Positions 11,561 to 21,944 of a DNA stretch of 64,000 nt are shown here, one piece after another. The notes under the pieces are model-generated. The model was not told the origin of the DNA. It saw only the letters and a list, made by a program, of their open reading frames with translations, and did not search any database. Position 1 is the first letter of the stretch; the number at the start of each line of letters is the position of its first letter. A program made the position numbers and the translations under genes. This DNA is from Nepenthes gracilis. Its lineage: Eukaryota; Streptophyta; Magnoliopsida; Caryophyllales; Nepenthaceae. Location of the stretch: positions 14,281,030 to 14,345,029 of the forward strand of contig BSYO01000030.1 of NCBI GenBank assembly GCA_033239525.1, in the 5' to 3' direction.

Positions 11561-11670
11561 AAACTTGTATAAATTTTTTATACAAATATGTATAAACTTG
11601 TAAACTTGTAAACTGGGTTTGTGGGCTGGGCCGATGCTGTGCTGGCTCTCCGGTGGCTAGGCCCGTAACA
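11561..11670 (-). repeat. 5' LTR remnant of element B with junction filler
   Basis: 11609-11670 repeats the first 62 bp of the B LTR (CCGGTGGCTAGGCCCGTAACA at its end). 11561-11608 is AT-rich filler that is neither LTR nor RT. It contains TATAAA/TTTATA inverted pieces and ACTTGTAA twice. It marks the deletion junction. Confidence 0.75.
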
Positions 11671-11675
11671 CACTA

Positions 11676-12453
11676 TTATTTTTTTGTCAGGTTTGTTGGC
11701 AGCAAAATGAGGGTGACAATTCTCTCATAATCCCAGAACACAAACGCAGAGGTTACTGATTAACCTGGTGAAACTATGTCAATTTAAAACCATGAATTTC
11801 AATAACAGTTAGCAATGAAAGAAATGGAGAAGCAAGATTCCGATGTATAATAAAGCACAGAGGCTCAAGGCCTTGCATAAGCTGGAAAAGCGTAAGTGGT
11901 CATAGCTAGGATTGCATTTCAAAAAAAAGAAAAACAAAAAAACAAAAATATTTCAAAATGAAGAAGAAATAATAAATTTCTGAAAATAGACAATAATTTC
12001 CAAGAAAGGATGAAAATAAACACATCTTAGGTTAAGAACCTGCATCACCTCAGCTCTATAAAGGAAAGGAGTCAGTCCTCATATTTCAATACGAGTCAGA
12101 AAGCATACTGCTACGAAGTGCAAATAAGTTACCAACAATAGCAATCTAGCCCTCAACACCACCATGTAACTTCCCTCATTACTCTTGATGCGTCCCTCCA
12201 AAACTTATATAAAGAAAAGGATAGCCTTGAGGTTTAAAATCTAAGCCAGCAGCAAACTTTACCATCCTCAATTGTTCTAAGCAGGTTCAATGCATGCCTG
12301 TCAACTTAATTGACATTTGATGTTCTCATTTCTCAGATGAGACATGAACTGTTGGTATAACTTTTAATGAATAGATTAATAGGGAAGCCAGAAACAATAC
12401 CTATTAAATAGTATAAAATAATGAAAAGATGAGTACTAAATCAATAACAAGCT
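11676..12453. other. Host spacer between elements B and C
   Basis: No coding frame or repeat family recognised. It is interrupted at 12458 by element C and continues after 20763. Confidence 0.4.
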
Positions 12454-12458
12454 GTTGA

Positions 12459-12797
12459 TGTTAGAAATATGTCCCACATGACGAGACATATGAATTATTG
12501 ATTTATTGAATTAATTAAATAATCATACTAATTTATATATATATAATAGTAAAGAAAAATTTCTTAAAAGACACACATGTTCAAGACGTATTCTTTGATG
12601 GAAAGGATATGTTATTTCTCAAATGATGTGTCCTTTGGTGAATAGATACGTCTCTTTGAGACATACCCGTTGAGCGAAAGGATATCACTTCTCAATAGTT
12701 ATGTCTGTTCAAGATGTATCACTTGGGCGAAAGGAGGGGCATTTTGGTAATTTGGGAATGGTCCTCTCTTCCTCTATAAAAGGACGTCCCTGGCCAT
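12459..12797 (+). repeat. 5' LTR of element C, part 1 (before D)
   Basis: Matches 20217-20535 of the 3' LTR with moderate divergence. It includes a TATA box CTCTATAAAAGGACG with TATAAA at 12775-12780. It is interrupted at 12797, where GCCAT is duplicated by insertion of D. Confidence 0.9.
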
Positions 12798-13374
12798 TGT
12801 TGGGCCCCAATATAAGGGCGCATAAAGTACAGCCCAAAGGAAAGGCCCAAGCGAAAGGCCCCGAAATGCGCCTGCTAGCCAAGTAGGCTGGACAGCCCAA
12901 GAGGCCCAAGAGGTCCTGTCAGCTCACAAGGAAGCTCGAGGATACACTAACGACATCCAGACACGATAACAAGAAGAAGCCCGAGAACCGCAGAAGTCCT
13001 GCCAAGTCTCAGATCAGTCCGAGAATTCGAAAAGAGACTCGAGGACTCTCCTCAAAGGATCCTCCGAGAGCTGCCTTCTTCGATGAGTCCACGAACCCAC
13101 AAAGTAACAAGGAACGTCACTCAAGGACGAGGACTGCCTCATACACAGCCGAGAACGCCAGCTAGGCAACTTCGCCGATTCCCAAGGAACCTGCAACCAC
13201 TGCCAGTCGCCATTAGCACCTTCCACCACCTTTCTCAGCAAGAGAGAACAAAGGAGAGACAAAGCTTCCCAACGAGTGAAGCCCTTAAGGAGAGAAATAC
13301 AAAATAAGAGACAAGGAAGAAATTCGCCCTAAATATTTGTACTTTGTAAAGATTTACATCTAAATAGTAAAGCA
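12798..13374 (+). repeat. 5' LTR of element D (deleted form)
   Basis: Aligns with 16557-17470 of the 3' LTR but lacks two blocks, about 55 bp near 12905 and about 310 bp near 13200. The second block includes the CCCTATAAATACTC TATA box that survives in the 3' LTR at about 17190. The end is lost in the junction to the minisatellite, so D's own 5' promoter is gone. Confidence 0.85.
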
Positions 13375-13426
13375 TTCTCATGCTTCCTCATTAACAACAA
13401 AGTGACTTGCAGTTCAAAGCCAAAAA

Positions 13427-13720
13427 CTCGGCTGTGACCGAGAGGCCCCAGAGGTCGAACTCTAAAAACTCGGCTGTGACCGAGCGGCCCCAGAGGTCGA
13501 ATTTCAAGAACTCGGCTGTGATCGAGCGGCCCCAGAGGTAGAATTCCAAAAACTCACAAGGATCGAGCGGCCCAGGTCAAACTCCAAAACTCGACGCACC
13601 GAGCGCGCCCCCAGGTCAAACTCCAAAACTTCTAATACAAGCGACCCTAGAGGTCAAACTCCAAAATCCCTGGCCGCGACCGAGCGGCCCTGCAGGCCTG
13701 GACTCCAATACCGAAAAACC
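13427..13720 (+). repeat. 42-bp minisatellite of element D
   Basis: Six to seven decaying copies, the first three spaced exactly 42 bp (13427, 13469, 13511). The unit contains CTCGGCTGTGACCGAG (a short hairpin) then CGGCCCCAGAGGTCGAA. It occupies the same place relative to the antisense gene as the A and H minisatellites. Confidence 0.9.
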
Positions 13721-13997
13721 CGAGAGGTTAAAAGGTTGAAACGCTAGAGGATTCTAAAAGGACCACACACTCGAGCCCGAAAAACTGAAAGGCCGAGGAT
13801 CTTAAAGAGATCACACGCTCAAAGCTAAGAGTGAGGTGCTGTGCATCTCACCAAAAAAAAAAAAAAGAAGAAGAGAAAAACACTCGTACGAACAAGACAA
13901 AAGAAAAGTCCAAAGCCTTGACGCAGAAAGGACAAGTCTTATTCATAAAAATGAGTTTATGTACAAGTGTGACAAAATAAGAAAAAGAAGCAACATG

Positions 13998-16003
13998 TCA
14001 GGGGAGCGCCAATTGACTCCCTTCTCCTTGAGCCTCTTGAGCTCCTGAAGATCCTGCCTGGTCCACCGGGACTGGCTCCTCAGGCGTAAGAGGTTCACCT
14101 TCAGGCCCTGCCCGAAGACGCCTAGGGAAAGGCCTCCCAGCAATGCCGTATAAGTCTTCTGCGCTCAAGGCACTGGCTTTCCTAGGATCGAGGACGGCCA
14201 CAGGAAACCGCGGGCGGATCAGTCGCACCACTCGGCTGCACATGCGGATGTCATCCAGTACTTGCCGTCCAACACTGGTGCCATCTCAACAATCTGCACG
14301 GACGTCCTCATCCTCTCCTCTAGATGAAGGACCCTGTCTCGGAGGAGGCCCTGCTGAAGCCGTAGAAGCTTAACGGTATCCTCCAAAGAGGCATTCCTCT
14401 CCTTAGCTTCAGCTAGCTCCGCTTCCGCCCGTTGCGCAGTCTCCCGTGTGGCCCTCAAGGACCCCAGCTCTGAGCGAGACTGGGCGATCTCTCACCAGCT
14501 TACTAAGGCCTCCAATCAGACCCTGGAGCTTCAAAAAAAAAAAAAGAGAGAGAGCTCATTGAGGCACAAGCGATAGGAAGCAAAAGCGAGAAAAGAAACG
14601 GTGGTTTACCTTAGAAACGAGAGGATCGCTCCCTGCGTCACGTTCCCCACGGGCCACGGACTCCTGCGGAGTGCTCCCAGGCATAGCAGGCGTCCCCTCG
14701 GACACAGACTTAGTGGCTATAAAAGGCGCTGAAGAGCCTGCCTCAAGACCAACATCCCCAAGAAGCTCAGACGGTCACTCGACTTGGACTACGATGGGAC
14801 GCTCCAAAGGATCAAAGGGCAAGAGGTTGTCAACACCAAACTCCTCGACCTCTACCACCTCTCGAACCGTCTCAGCCATCATTCCCCTCTCAGCATCCAC
14901 CGCGAAGTTCCCGCCTCCTATGTCCCCGGAAGGGTGATCAATCCTGTCCGAGACGTCACCAGGCAAATTAACAGGAACTTCGGAGACAAAATCATCACTG
15001 GGGGCTGCACGTCCGGGAGCTCCGCAATCTTCACAGTCACCCTCGAGGACTCAGAAGGAGGATTAGCAGTGGAAGTGAAGGCGAGAACTTAATTCCGAGG
15101 ACTCGTGCAAAGAGCCCTCGACCTCTTAAGCAGGAGCAACCCACATCATCGTTGCTCAAATCATCGATGTTGAAATCATCATCATCATCATCATCATCAC
15201 CGGAGTGAGGCTCAACAACGGCCACCGGAAGCCCCGAGCTCGGCCATGAGGTTTTCCCGTGCGATCGCCAAGACCCCGATCCTCGCTGACCCCGCCTCCC
15301 CGCCTTTTTTCTTGGACTTCTCGGGAGGGGTTGCGGTAGAGGCCTCGGCCCGTGGTCCCCACTTGGATTCCCCAAATTTCTCGGGCGACAATCAGATGTT
15401 ACGCTTGCCCAGGTGAAAGCTTCCCAGATTGGCCAGCACTAAGTCCGTGAACTCCTTCACGCTTTCCCTGTCCTCCTTCGAAGGGTCAGAGCTATACTGG
15501 CTGGCCACCTTCCCCCACTTAAAAGGAACGGCCCAATGCTCATGAACGCCAAGGAAGAAGAACTTAACCTTCCACCGCTTGGTGGAGTCCGGGTTACCCC
15601 CGCACATCAAGGAAAAGTCCGGGCCGGGGGTCATTACAATCCAGTCAAAGTTCTGTGTGAAGCGAAACATCACCTTAACCGTGAGGGCATTCAAAAGCTT
15701 CTTATGATACCGAAAGAAAATGCACAAGGACACCAGATACCTTACTGTATTCGACTGAAGCCTGGCGAAGGGCACTCCAAGGGCCCTCATAACATCGTAA
15801 AGCTCCTCTGCCACGGGAAACCGTAACCCACCTTTGAGGTGGACTTCATAAACGGTGATAAACCCGTCCTGAGGACACCATGCCCTGTCATGTGACTCAG
15901 GGATCATCATGGTTGTAGACTCAGAGATTCGATATCGAGCTCGAATCTCCGCAAGCTTGTCAAGTGTCACCGTGGAGGCAATCTCTCTCACTCCAGGCAC
16001 CAT
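13998..16003 (-). pseudogene. Antisense gene of element D (best preserved copy)
   Basis: The ATG ends at 16003 (MVPGVREIAS). The frame is open to 15392, about 203 residues, covering the whole PF04195-like domain: GFITVYEVHLKGGLRFPV, then VPFARLQSNTVRYLVSLCIFF, and later VPFKWGKV. After a frameshift come basic and acidic stretches (an Asp run at about 15175-15200) and a proline-rich part. EGTPAMPGS leads to a predicted intron at 14529-14609. The last exon is a coiled coil (ETAQRAEAELAEAKERNASL) with a C-terminal tail ending QLALP at 13998. The start is supported by alignment with A and H. A TATA-like box lies upstream at 16125. Function is unknown. The domain recurs only inside retroelements here, which suggests a role for the element rather than the host. 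Confidence 0.75.
14529..14609 (-). other. Predicted GT-AG intron in antisense gene of element D
   Basis: On the minus strand the donor is TTTCTAAG/GTAAACC. A T-rich tract precedes the acceptor TTTGAAG/CTCCAGG. It is 81 bp and joins phase 0 to phase 0 (DPLVSK to LQGLIGGL). It matches the A intron in position and phase. Confidence 0.65.
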
Positions 16004-16119
16004 GGACGTCGAAAAACAAAGAAGTGGAGAAGAAACTCGAGCGAAGAAAGAACAGAAAGCCTCAACACTTAGAGGAGAAAATGAAAAGCAGGCGCAAAGA
16101 TGGAAAGTCAGGGGCGAAT

Positions 16120-16180
16120 AGGCGTTTAAATACTCCTGGAATTCAAAAGAGCGCACTCATTACCCTTGCCACGCGTCGCC
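16120..16180 (-). promoter_or_regulatory. Possible antisense-gene promoter, element D
   Basis: On the minus strand GTATTTAAACGCC (TATTTAAA at 16125-16132) lies about 120 bp upstream of the ATG and precedes a pyrimidine-rich leader. A CACGCG box at 16170-16175 sits where A and H have CACGTG. Inferred from position and motif only. Confidence 0.45.
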
Positions 16181-16542
16181 CGGCCATTCGTCTCAGAAGA
16201 ATGATGGTCCTTCCTTCCCGATACGCCTGTCAGCGCGTCACTTCAGCATTTAATGCATCTCAGGAGCCCAAAAACGGCGGCGCTGGAAAGATCTTGGACC
16301 CAGAAGAAGTCCTGGGATCATCTCTCGCCAAGCCTAACGCCGCACTCACCCCGAGGACATGCATGCTCAGACTGCCACTGTAAATGGCCTAATCCAGAAC
16401 ATAGACAGTCGTACTCCTGCCTGCCCAGGAACGTCCCTTTTGAGTTATGAGCATGCACGCAGACAGATTCGAGTGAGAAGCAACCAACTCTCCTAGAAGA
16501 TCGGCAACTCCATACCAAATGGCCGAGAGCCTCGGGCCCTTT

Positions 16543-16556
16543 GGCATGGGGAGCAA
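16543..16556 (+). other. Polypurine tract of element D
   Basis: GGCATGGGGAGCAA directly precedes the 3' LTR start TGTTAAG, the same signature as in A, G and H. It sets D's sense strand as plus. Confidence 0.8.
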
Positions 16557-17626
16557 TGTTAAGCCCCAATATAATGGCCCATAAAGCATGGTCCAAAGGA
16601 AAGGCCCAAGCGAAAGGCCTCGAAATGCGCCCGCTAGCCAAGAAGGCTGGACAGCCCAAGAGGCCCAAAGTGGAGGCTACTATCCCAAAGGCCAAGGCCA
16701 CAACAGAAGTCCGAGAGGTCCCGTCAGTTCACAAGGAAGCTCGAGGACATCACTAACGACATCCAAACACGAGAACAAGAAGAAGCCCGAAAACCCTAGA
16801 AGTTCTGTCAAGTCTCAGATTAGTACGAGAAGTCGAAAAGAAACTCGAGGACTCTCCTCAAAGGATCCTCTGAGAGCGGCCTTCTCCGATGAGTCCGCGA
16901 ACCCACAAAGTAACAAGGAACGTCACACAAGGACGAGGACTGCCTGATACAAGACCGAGAACGCCAACTAGGCAACTTCGCGATTCCTGGAACCCGCATT
17001 CACCGCTGGGCCGCTGGGTAAATAGGAGACACTGTCAAATCAAGACCGACCTAGATCATGCTATTCACGCCTGCATTGGCGCCACCACGTACTCTTCCAC
17101 ACACGTTAGCAGATTAAATGGGGTCGGTGGGATAGTGACACCTTCGGCCACCCGCTAACCGCCACGTGTCTCCTCCCGATTTATTTTCCCTATAAATACT
17201 CATAGAAAGGTTCTTAAGGGGATTCTTCTCGGCCCATTCCTTTCCACTCTCTCGAGAGGAAAACCCTTCCTTCCAAGTCATCCTGATTAAAGGAAAAGAC
17301 TTAGGCGCTTCATTAGCACCTTCCACCTCCTTTCTCAAAGCAAGAGAGAACAAAGGAGAGACAAAGCTTCCCAACGAGCGAAGCCCTTAAGGAGAGAAAT
17401 ACAAAATAAGAGACAAGGAAGGAATCCGCCCTAGACATTTGTACTTTGTAAAGACTTCCATCTAAATAGTGAAGCATTTCTAAAGGTTCAGAGCCTCGTA
17501 ATTTTTTTTCTCCTCATTTAAGAGGAGGTTTTCCACGTAAAAGTCTAGCCTCAATCTCTCTCTCCCTACAACACTAAATCTCAAACACTCGTGTTGCACA
17601 TGGACCCTGAGTCCCGGAACACAATA
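16557..17626 (+). repeat. 3' LTR of element D (1070 bp)
   Basis: Begins TGTTAAGCCCC and ends GGAACACAATA next to GCCAT. It keeps a TATA box (CCCTATAAATACTC near 17190) and a pyrimidine-rich leader that are deleted from the 5' copy. Confidence 0.9.
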
Positions 17627-17859
17627 GCCATCATTTGAGGGACACACAAAACTTGTATAACATTAAACAAGTTATAAGGAGAAGAGAGAGAAATCATCTC
17701 CCGATTCTTCGAGACAAGAACTATTACAGTTGGGTAAAAAAGTTTAATGATTATGGATCCAGTTACGTATATTTATTATTTATACATGATTAATGGATGG
17801 AGAAATATGATAATAAAGATCCTGTGAATTAAAGTATTATCTCACTAAAGTTTCTTACA
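17627..17859 (+). repeat. 5' LTR of element C, part 2 (after D)
   Basis: Resumes with GCCATCATTTGAGGGACACAC and continues to TTTCTTACA at 17859, collinear with 20535-20758 of the 3' LTR. Confidence 0.9.
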
Positions 17860-17873
17860 TGTGATATCAGAGA
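17860..17873 (+). other. Primer-binding site of element C
   Basis: TGTGATATCAGAGA immediately follows the 5' LTR. It resembles the initiator-Met tRNA complement TGGTATCAGAGC usual for plant copia elements, with a few changes. Confidence 0.65.
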
Positions 17874-19389
17874 AATTTGGTTCTAATTATTGTATTTCTT
17901 CAATGAAAGTGATATACATATTTTTGTTTTCTGGATTCCCGAAATTCTTCTCGGCCAAACATGTCAATTCCATTAATTCTGCCTTTGTAAATGATAAACC
18001 GTAAGGGCACTGGTTATCTTCGGCGACGGTATATGCCTACCGTCGTCCACTGTTTCCTTCTATTGTCTGTTTCCTACAATGATGATATAATTAAAAAAAA
18101 AAGGTTTCTGGCATATAGATGCAGTGACGCCAATCCCCACTATTTTCAATTCATGGTGGCCTGAGTGGCAGAATCTGCCACCATTCGCCGATAGTATGGT
18201 TTTGTTTTCATCACGTCCATCGCTGTTTGTTGCGGGCGACATGAATCATCGTCAGATTTTGCGCCAAAATTTGACATGAAAAGTGTCTGTGGTTGCCGAA
18301 AGTTGAAATCGGTTGATGCCGATTGCGGACGATTCATAATCGGTGCCTTATCTGTCTAACGGGCTTTGATTGAAGTCGATTAATGGCGACGATTGGCGAT
18401 GGCAGAGGGAGCGGCGTCGGCTGTTTACTTTTTTCTGGCGCCGATTATAAACAGCGGGAAGAAGATGAACAGTGGCAAATGAAAACATAAAGGAAATGGA
18501 AAAGAAATCTGAAAATGTAGGAATAAAATAATAATATATATATTTTGTTTCATGTTAACGTGAAAGAAATATGATATTAATATAATATAATATATATATT
18601 TGTTTATTATATATTGTGTTATGTATAAAAGTAATTATTTATTTGTTTAATATCTGTAATTTAATTATTTATTTACATGATGTAAAATTTAAATTTGTCA
18701 TGATTATATGTTATGTGTTTAGATTTGTGCATATATTATTTGTGATATTGTACAAAGTAATTGTGATTGAATATCTACGTAATGATATAGTTTTATGCAA
18801 AGAAATTTCACTAAATGATTTTGTAGATATTAAATCATTAAATAAAAAAATGATATAATTTCCCATATATTAATTTAATTACTTTGAAATTCAAAGTAAC
18901 AATTTTTCAATCAGGAAGATATTATAAGAGGCCCAAAGGTTTCTACGTGATTGATTAATTGAATGGGATGATTAAAAAGATTCATTATTTCAAATAGGAT
19001 CCTGTGACCAAAAGCGTAATGACTTATTTAAATTTTGGAACATTATTAATTATTTCTATAAGTGATTGGAAATTACTATAATAGTTAATTAGTGTTTTAT
19101 AATTACACCCAATGGTAGATTATAATGATGTTAATTAGTGTTTTATGTTCCTCCTATTTTAATTCAAAGTATTAATATTGTGCATGTTAATTTATTGTAG
19201 TATTTATTTTGATTTCGCTACATTATCACGTTTCTTCTGTTTCGATATTCAATGGAACTAATTTTTTCGATTCGCTTAAGCAAATCTAATTTCATCTTCG
19301 TGTATTGGATCTTGATATTGCATTATAATCAGATAAGCCTACTGCTATTACTGGTTCAAGTAGTGATGAGAAAAAATCTTATTTTAGAG
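17874..19389 (+). other. Leader and decayed internal region of element C
   Basis: AT-rich with one GC-richer island (18000-18440). No coherent frame. Gag N-terminal sequence would be expected here but is not recognisable. Confidence 0.4.
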
Positions 19390-19802
19390 TATGAAAAAAA
19401 TCAAACAGAATAAGCATGATATTTATGAGAATGACCATGGCGAATAATATTAAATCTACACTTCCTGAAACCGAAAACGCTAAGAACTTATTGAAAACTA
19501 TTGAAAATCGTTTACGATTTGCGGATAAGTCTCTTGCTGGAACACTGATGGCAAAACTTATCACCATGAAATTTGATGGTATTCAAGGAATGCATGAACA
19601 CATTTTTGAGATCACTAATTTGGCTGCCAAACTCAAAGCCCTTAGTATGGATGTGAATGAATCTTTCATTATTCAGTTTATAATGAATTCTCTTCCTCCT
19701 CAGTATGGATCTTTCCAAATTCATTACAACACTATTAAAAATAAATAGAATGTTAATGAATTGGAAAGCATATTAGTTCAAGATGAGGCAAGACTCAAAT
19801 AA
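19390..19802 (+). pseudogene. gag remnant of element C (copia UBN2-type)
   Basis: Gag forms the virus-like particle around element RNA. The readable frame 19416-19748 has RMTMANNIKSTLPETENAKN, ADKSLAGTLMAKL, GIQGMHEHIFEITNLAAKL and FIMNSLPPQYG, the usual order of the copia gag-polypeptide family (PF14223 as remembered). A tryptophan codon became TAG at 19746, after which VNELESILVQDEARLK continues. The N terminus is decayed and no zinc knuckle follows: gag breaks off at about 19802, beside an inverted LTR fragment. Confidence 0.8.
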
Positions 19803-19807
19803 TAAGG

Positions 19808-19857
19808 AATTCATTCAATAAATCAATATTCATATGTCTCGTCATGTGGGACATAAT
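19808..19857 (-). repeat. Inverted copy of the LTR terminus inside element C
   Basis: About 50 bp that is the reverse complement of 12467-12515, the LTR start. It contains the exact block CATATGTCTCGTCATGTGGG and, a few bases away, ATTCAATAAATCAATA. It stops a few bases short of the LTR tip. Confidence 0.85.
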
Positions 19858-20216
19858 ATAATGATATTGCTCTGATATTTGAGATCTCACATAATGTGTT
19901 TCTGATATATCCTATTTATTATATATTGTTCGAACTTAAAATTTTGGATTGATAACAGGACCAGTCTCTCACTAAGACATTATTGTTGAGCCTTATGATA
20001 TTTCTCATTTAAGACTTAATCATATAATTTATAGGTATTGTGGTACATGGAAGGAACTATGTTCCATAATGATATGGAACCGCCATGACTCGCATTTGTC
20101 GATTATTTGATTATAGTATTATGACATATAAACTACTAATGGATTATAATATTGCGCACTTAAAATTTATTTTAATTAATTGATAAATATTATATCATTA
20201 CGTATGCCAATAAGAA
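19858..20216 (+). other. 3' internal region of element C
   Basis: AT-rich non-coding stretch between the inverted fragment and the 3' LTR. There is no pol and no obvious polypurine tract before 20217. Confidence 0.4.
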
Positions 20217-20758
20217 TGTTAGAAATATGTCATATATGACGAGACATATATATTATTGATTTATTGAATTAATTAAATAATCCTACTAGTTTATATATAT
20301 AATAGTAAAGAGAAATTTTCAAAAGATACGCTTTATTTAAGACGTATCCACTTGATGGAAAGGATATGTTATTTCTCAAATGATGTCGCCTTGATGAATA
20401 GATATATCTCTTTTAAACATACCATCCTAAAAGGATATCACTTCAACAAAATGTTGTTTCAAGACGCTTGACTGTTAAAGGATATTTTGGTAATTTGGGA
20501 ATGTCCTCCCTCCTCTATAAAAGGACGCCTCATCATTTGAGGGACACACAAAACTTGTATAACATTTTAAAAATTATAAGGAAGAGAGAGAAAGTATCTC
20601 CCGATTTTTCGAGACAAGAACTATTATAGTTGGACATAAAAGTTTAATGATCATGGATTCAGGTACGTATATTTATTATTTATAATGATTAATGGATAGA
20701 GAAATATGATAATAAAGATCCTGTGAATTAAAATATTATCTCACTAAAGTTTCTTACA
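20217..20758 (+). repeat. 3' LTR of element C (542 bp)
   Basis: TGTTAGAAATATG to TTTCTTACA, followed by GTTGA. It has a TATA box CTCTATAAAAGGACG. It serves as the uninterrupted reference for the split 5' LTR. Confidence 0.95.
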
Positions 20759-20763
20759 GTTGA

Positions 20764-21944
20764 TGCTAGCAGTAAAGAACCTGCAAGGAGAATAATATTG
20801 GTAATGTCAAAAAATTAGATGATGCAATGAATCAAGATTAGGTAAAAAATTATCAACCAAACTAAATAAAAGAAGTTATCCGAACAAGGCACACACAATT
20901 GAACCCAAATGATTGGAAAATAAATAAAAACATACCGGTACATCACTGCTAACGGAAGCTTAAAATGATGTCATAGAATGTGGTAGTGGTGTCGGTTCTT
21001 TGCTTGCATCCTTCGAAGACATCACTGCTAAGTCATAAAATGATGTCATAGAGAGAGAAGACAGTTCTGTCAGGATGTAGAGATGTTTCTTTTGTTTAGT
21101 GTAGCCAGCATGACCATCTTTCCTTATGTCTGTCTGCTAAGGGAAGCTTAAAATTTTTCATTGAAATTAAATGCAAAGGTCTTGATGATATACTTTCCAC
21201 CTCGTTAAAGAGAACTATCAAAGAAACCAAGAATACATACCTTCCATATCTCAGATGAAGCTCTTTCAGATCTAACTTTGCTCATCTTCCAATATATAAA
21301 GAGCCCTAAGTAAGCGTGAATTTCAAAAAATGTAACTACGAGCGAAGACATTAGAAAAGAAAAAAAAAAAAACAAAAAATGCCAGAAATAGCACCACAAA
21401 TTACATTCTATTTTCATAAAGAAGTTTGACAGGGTCAAAGTTTCCCAATGAACATTGCCATATCAAAACCACATCTCATCAGTATCTAAAAATAATTGCT
21501 ACCACTGAACACATGCCTAAAGAAAAAAAATTCATTTATAGGAGAAAAAAGGCAACCAACAACACCCAAGTATATTCATATCAAAGAAAGGTATCCACCC
21601 TTTTTAGAACAACCAACCCACAAACACCCTCACAAAAAGGGCCCACCATTATCGTTGATAAAGAGGCACCTCTCCTTAATCTTCGCAACCTCTCCTTAAT
21701 CTTCGCATTAAGTGTCGCCAAACCTCCAAAGCTCTATTGTTGGATTCCCACCAATAGCCAATACAAATATATACCAAGACTCTTTCACACTGTGAAAGCC
21801 CTACCAACCATCAAGCTTGATTTGGACCACCTCCAGTAATCAACCACATAGCAAATGGAGCCTTATGGACTAGACTGATTTGTGATTAAAATTTTAGTTC
21901 CATGTACTAATTAAAAATACAGGTGCTTACCATAGTATCTTGGG
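20764..21944. other. Host spacer right of element C
   Basis: No gene recognised. A small duplication (CATCACTGCTAA and ATGATGTCATAGA, near 20941-21050) is the only visible structure. Open frames here have no recognisable motif. Confidence 0.4.

Larger units (their letters stand above)
8831..11670 (-). mobile_element. Element B: chromovirus-type Ty3/Gypsy, internally deleted
   Basis: The minus-strand order is remnant 5' LTR (11609-11670), filler, the end of reverse transcriptase, RNase H, integrase with a chromodomain-like tail, and a 3' LTR (8831-9249). Both outer ends are canonical (TGTTACGGG and CCTGCAACA on the sense strand). A 5-bp direct duplication CACTA flanks it at 8826-8830 and 11671-11675. 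So the element inserted whole and later lost gag, protease and half of reverse transcriptase. The chromovirus call rests on the domain order, the FHISLLKK block and the chromodomain-like end. I do not assign a clade. Confidence 0.85.
12798..17626 (+). mobile_element. Element D: non-autonomous Tat derivative (LARD-like) carrying only the antisense gene
   Basis: LTRs TGTTGGGCCCC or TGTTAAGCCCC mark both ends. The duplication GCCAT flanks it (12793-12797 and 17627-17631), inside the 5' LTR of C. The inside has a 42-bp minisatellite, the antisense gene (minus strand), a spacer and a polypurine tract GGCATGGGGAGCAA. No gag or pol remains. The order equals the 3' third of elements A and H, so D looks like a Tat element deleted from its 5' LTR to its 3' UTR. 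The last bases AATA probably were AACA. Confidence 0.9.
12459..20758 (+). mobile_element. Element C: gag-only Ty1/copia element
   Basis: LTRs begin TGTTAGAAATATGTC and end TTTCTTACA. They are flanked by the 5-bp duplication GTTGA (12454-12458 and 20759-20763). The 5' LTR is split by element D. The internal part has a Met-tRNA-type primer-binding site (17860) and a gag remnant (19390-19802), but no protease, integrase or reverse transcriptase. It is therefore a non-autonomous copia derivative that would have relied on another element's enzymes. After removing D it is about 3.5 kb. Confidence 0.9.

Noticed and set aside
11609..11670. 62-bp duplicate of 9188-9249, first taken as filler copied during break repair
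   Set aside because: The TGTT end and the CACTA duplication show it is the surviving tip of the 5' LTR of element B.
15175..15205. (ATC)n microsatellite at 15178-15200
   Set aside because: It encodes an Asp run within the antisense gene of D and is part of that gene.
21426..21839. 137-residue open frame on the plus strand
   Set aside because: Ordinary length for AT-moderate non-coding DNA. No domain, signal or splice context.
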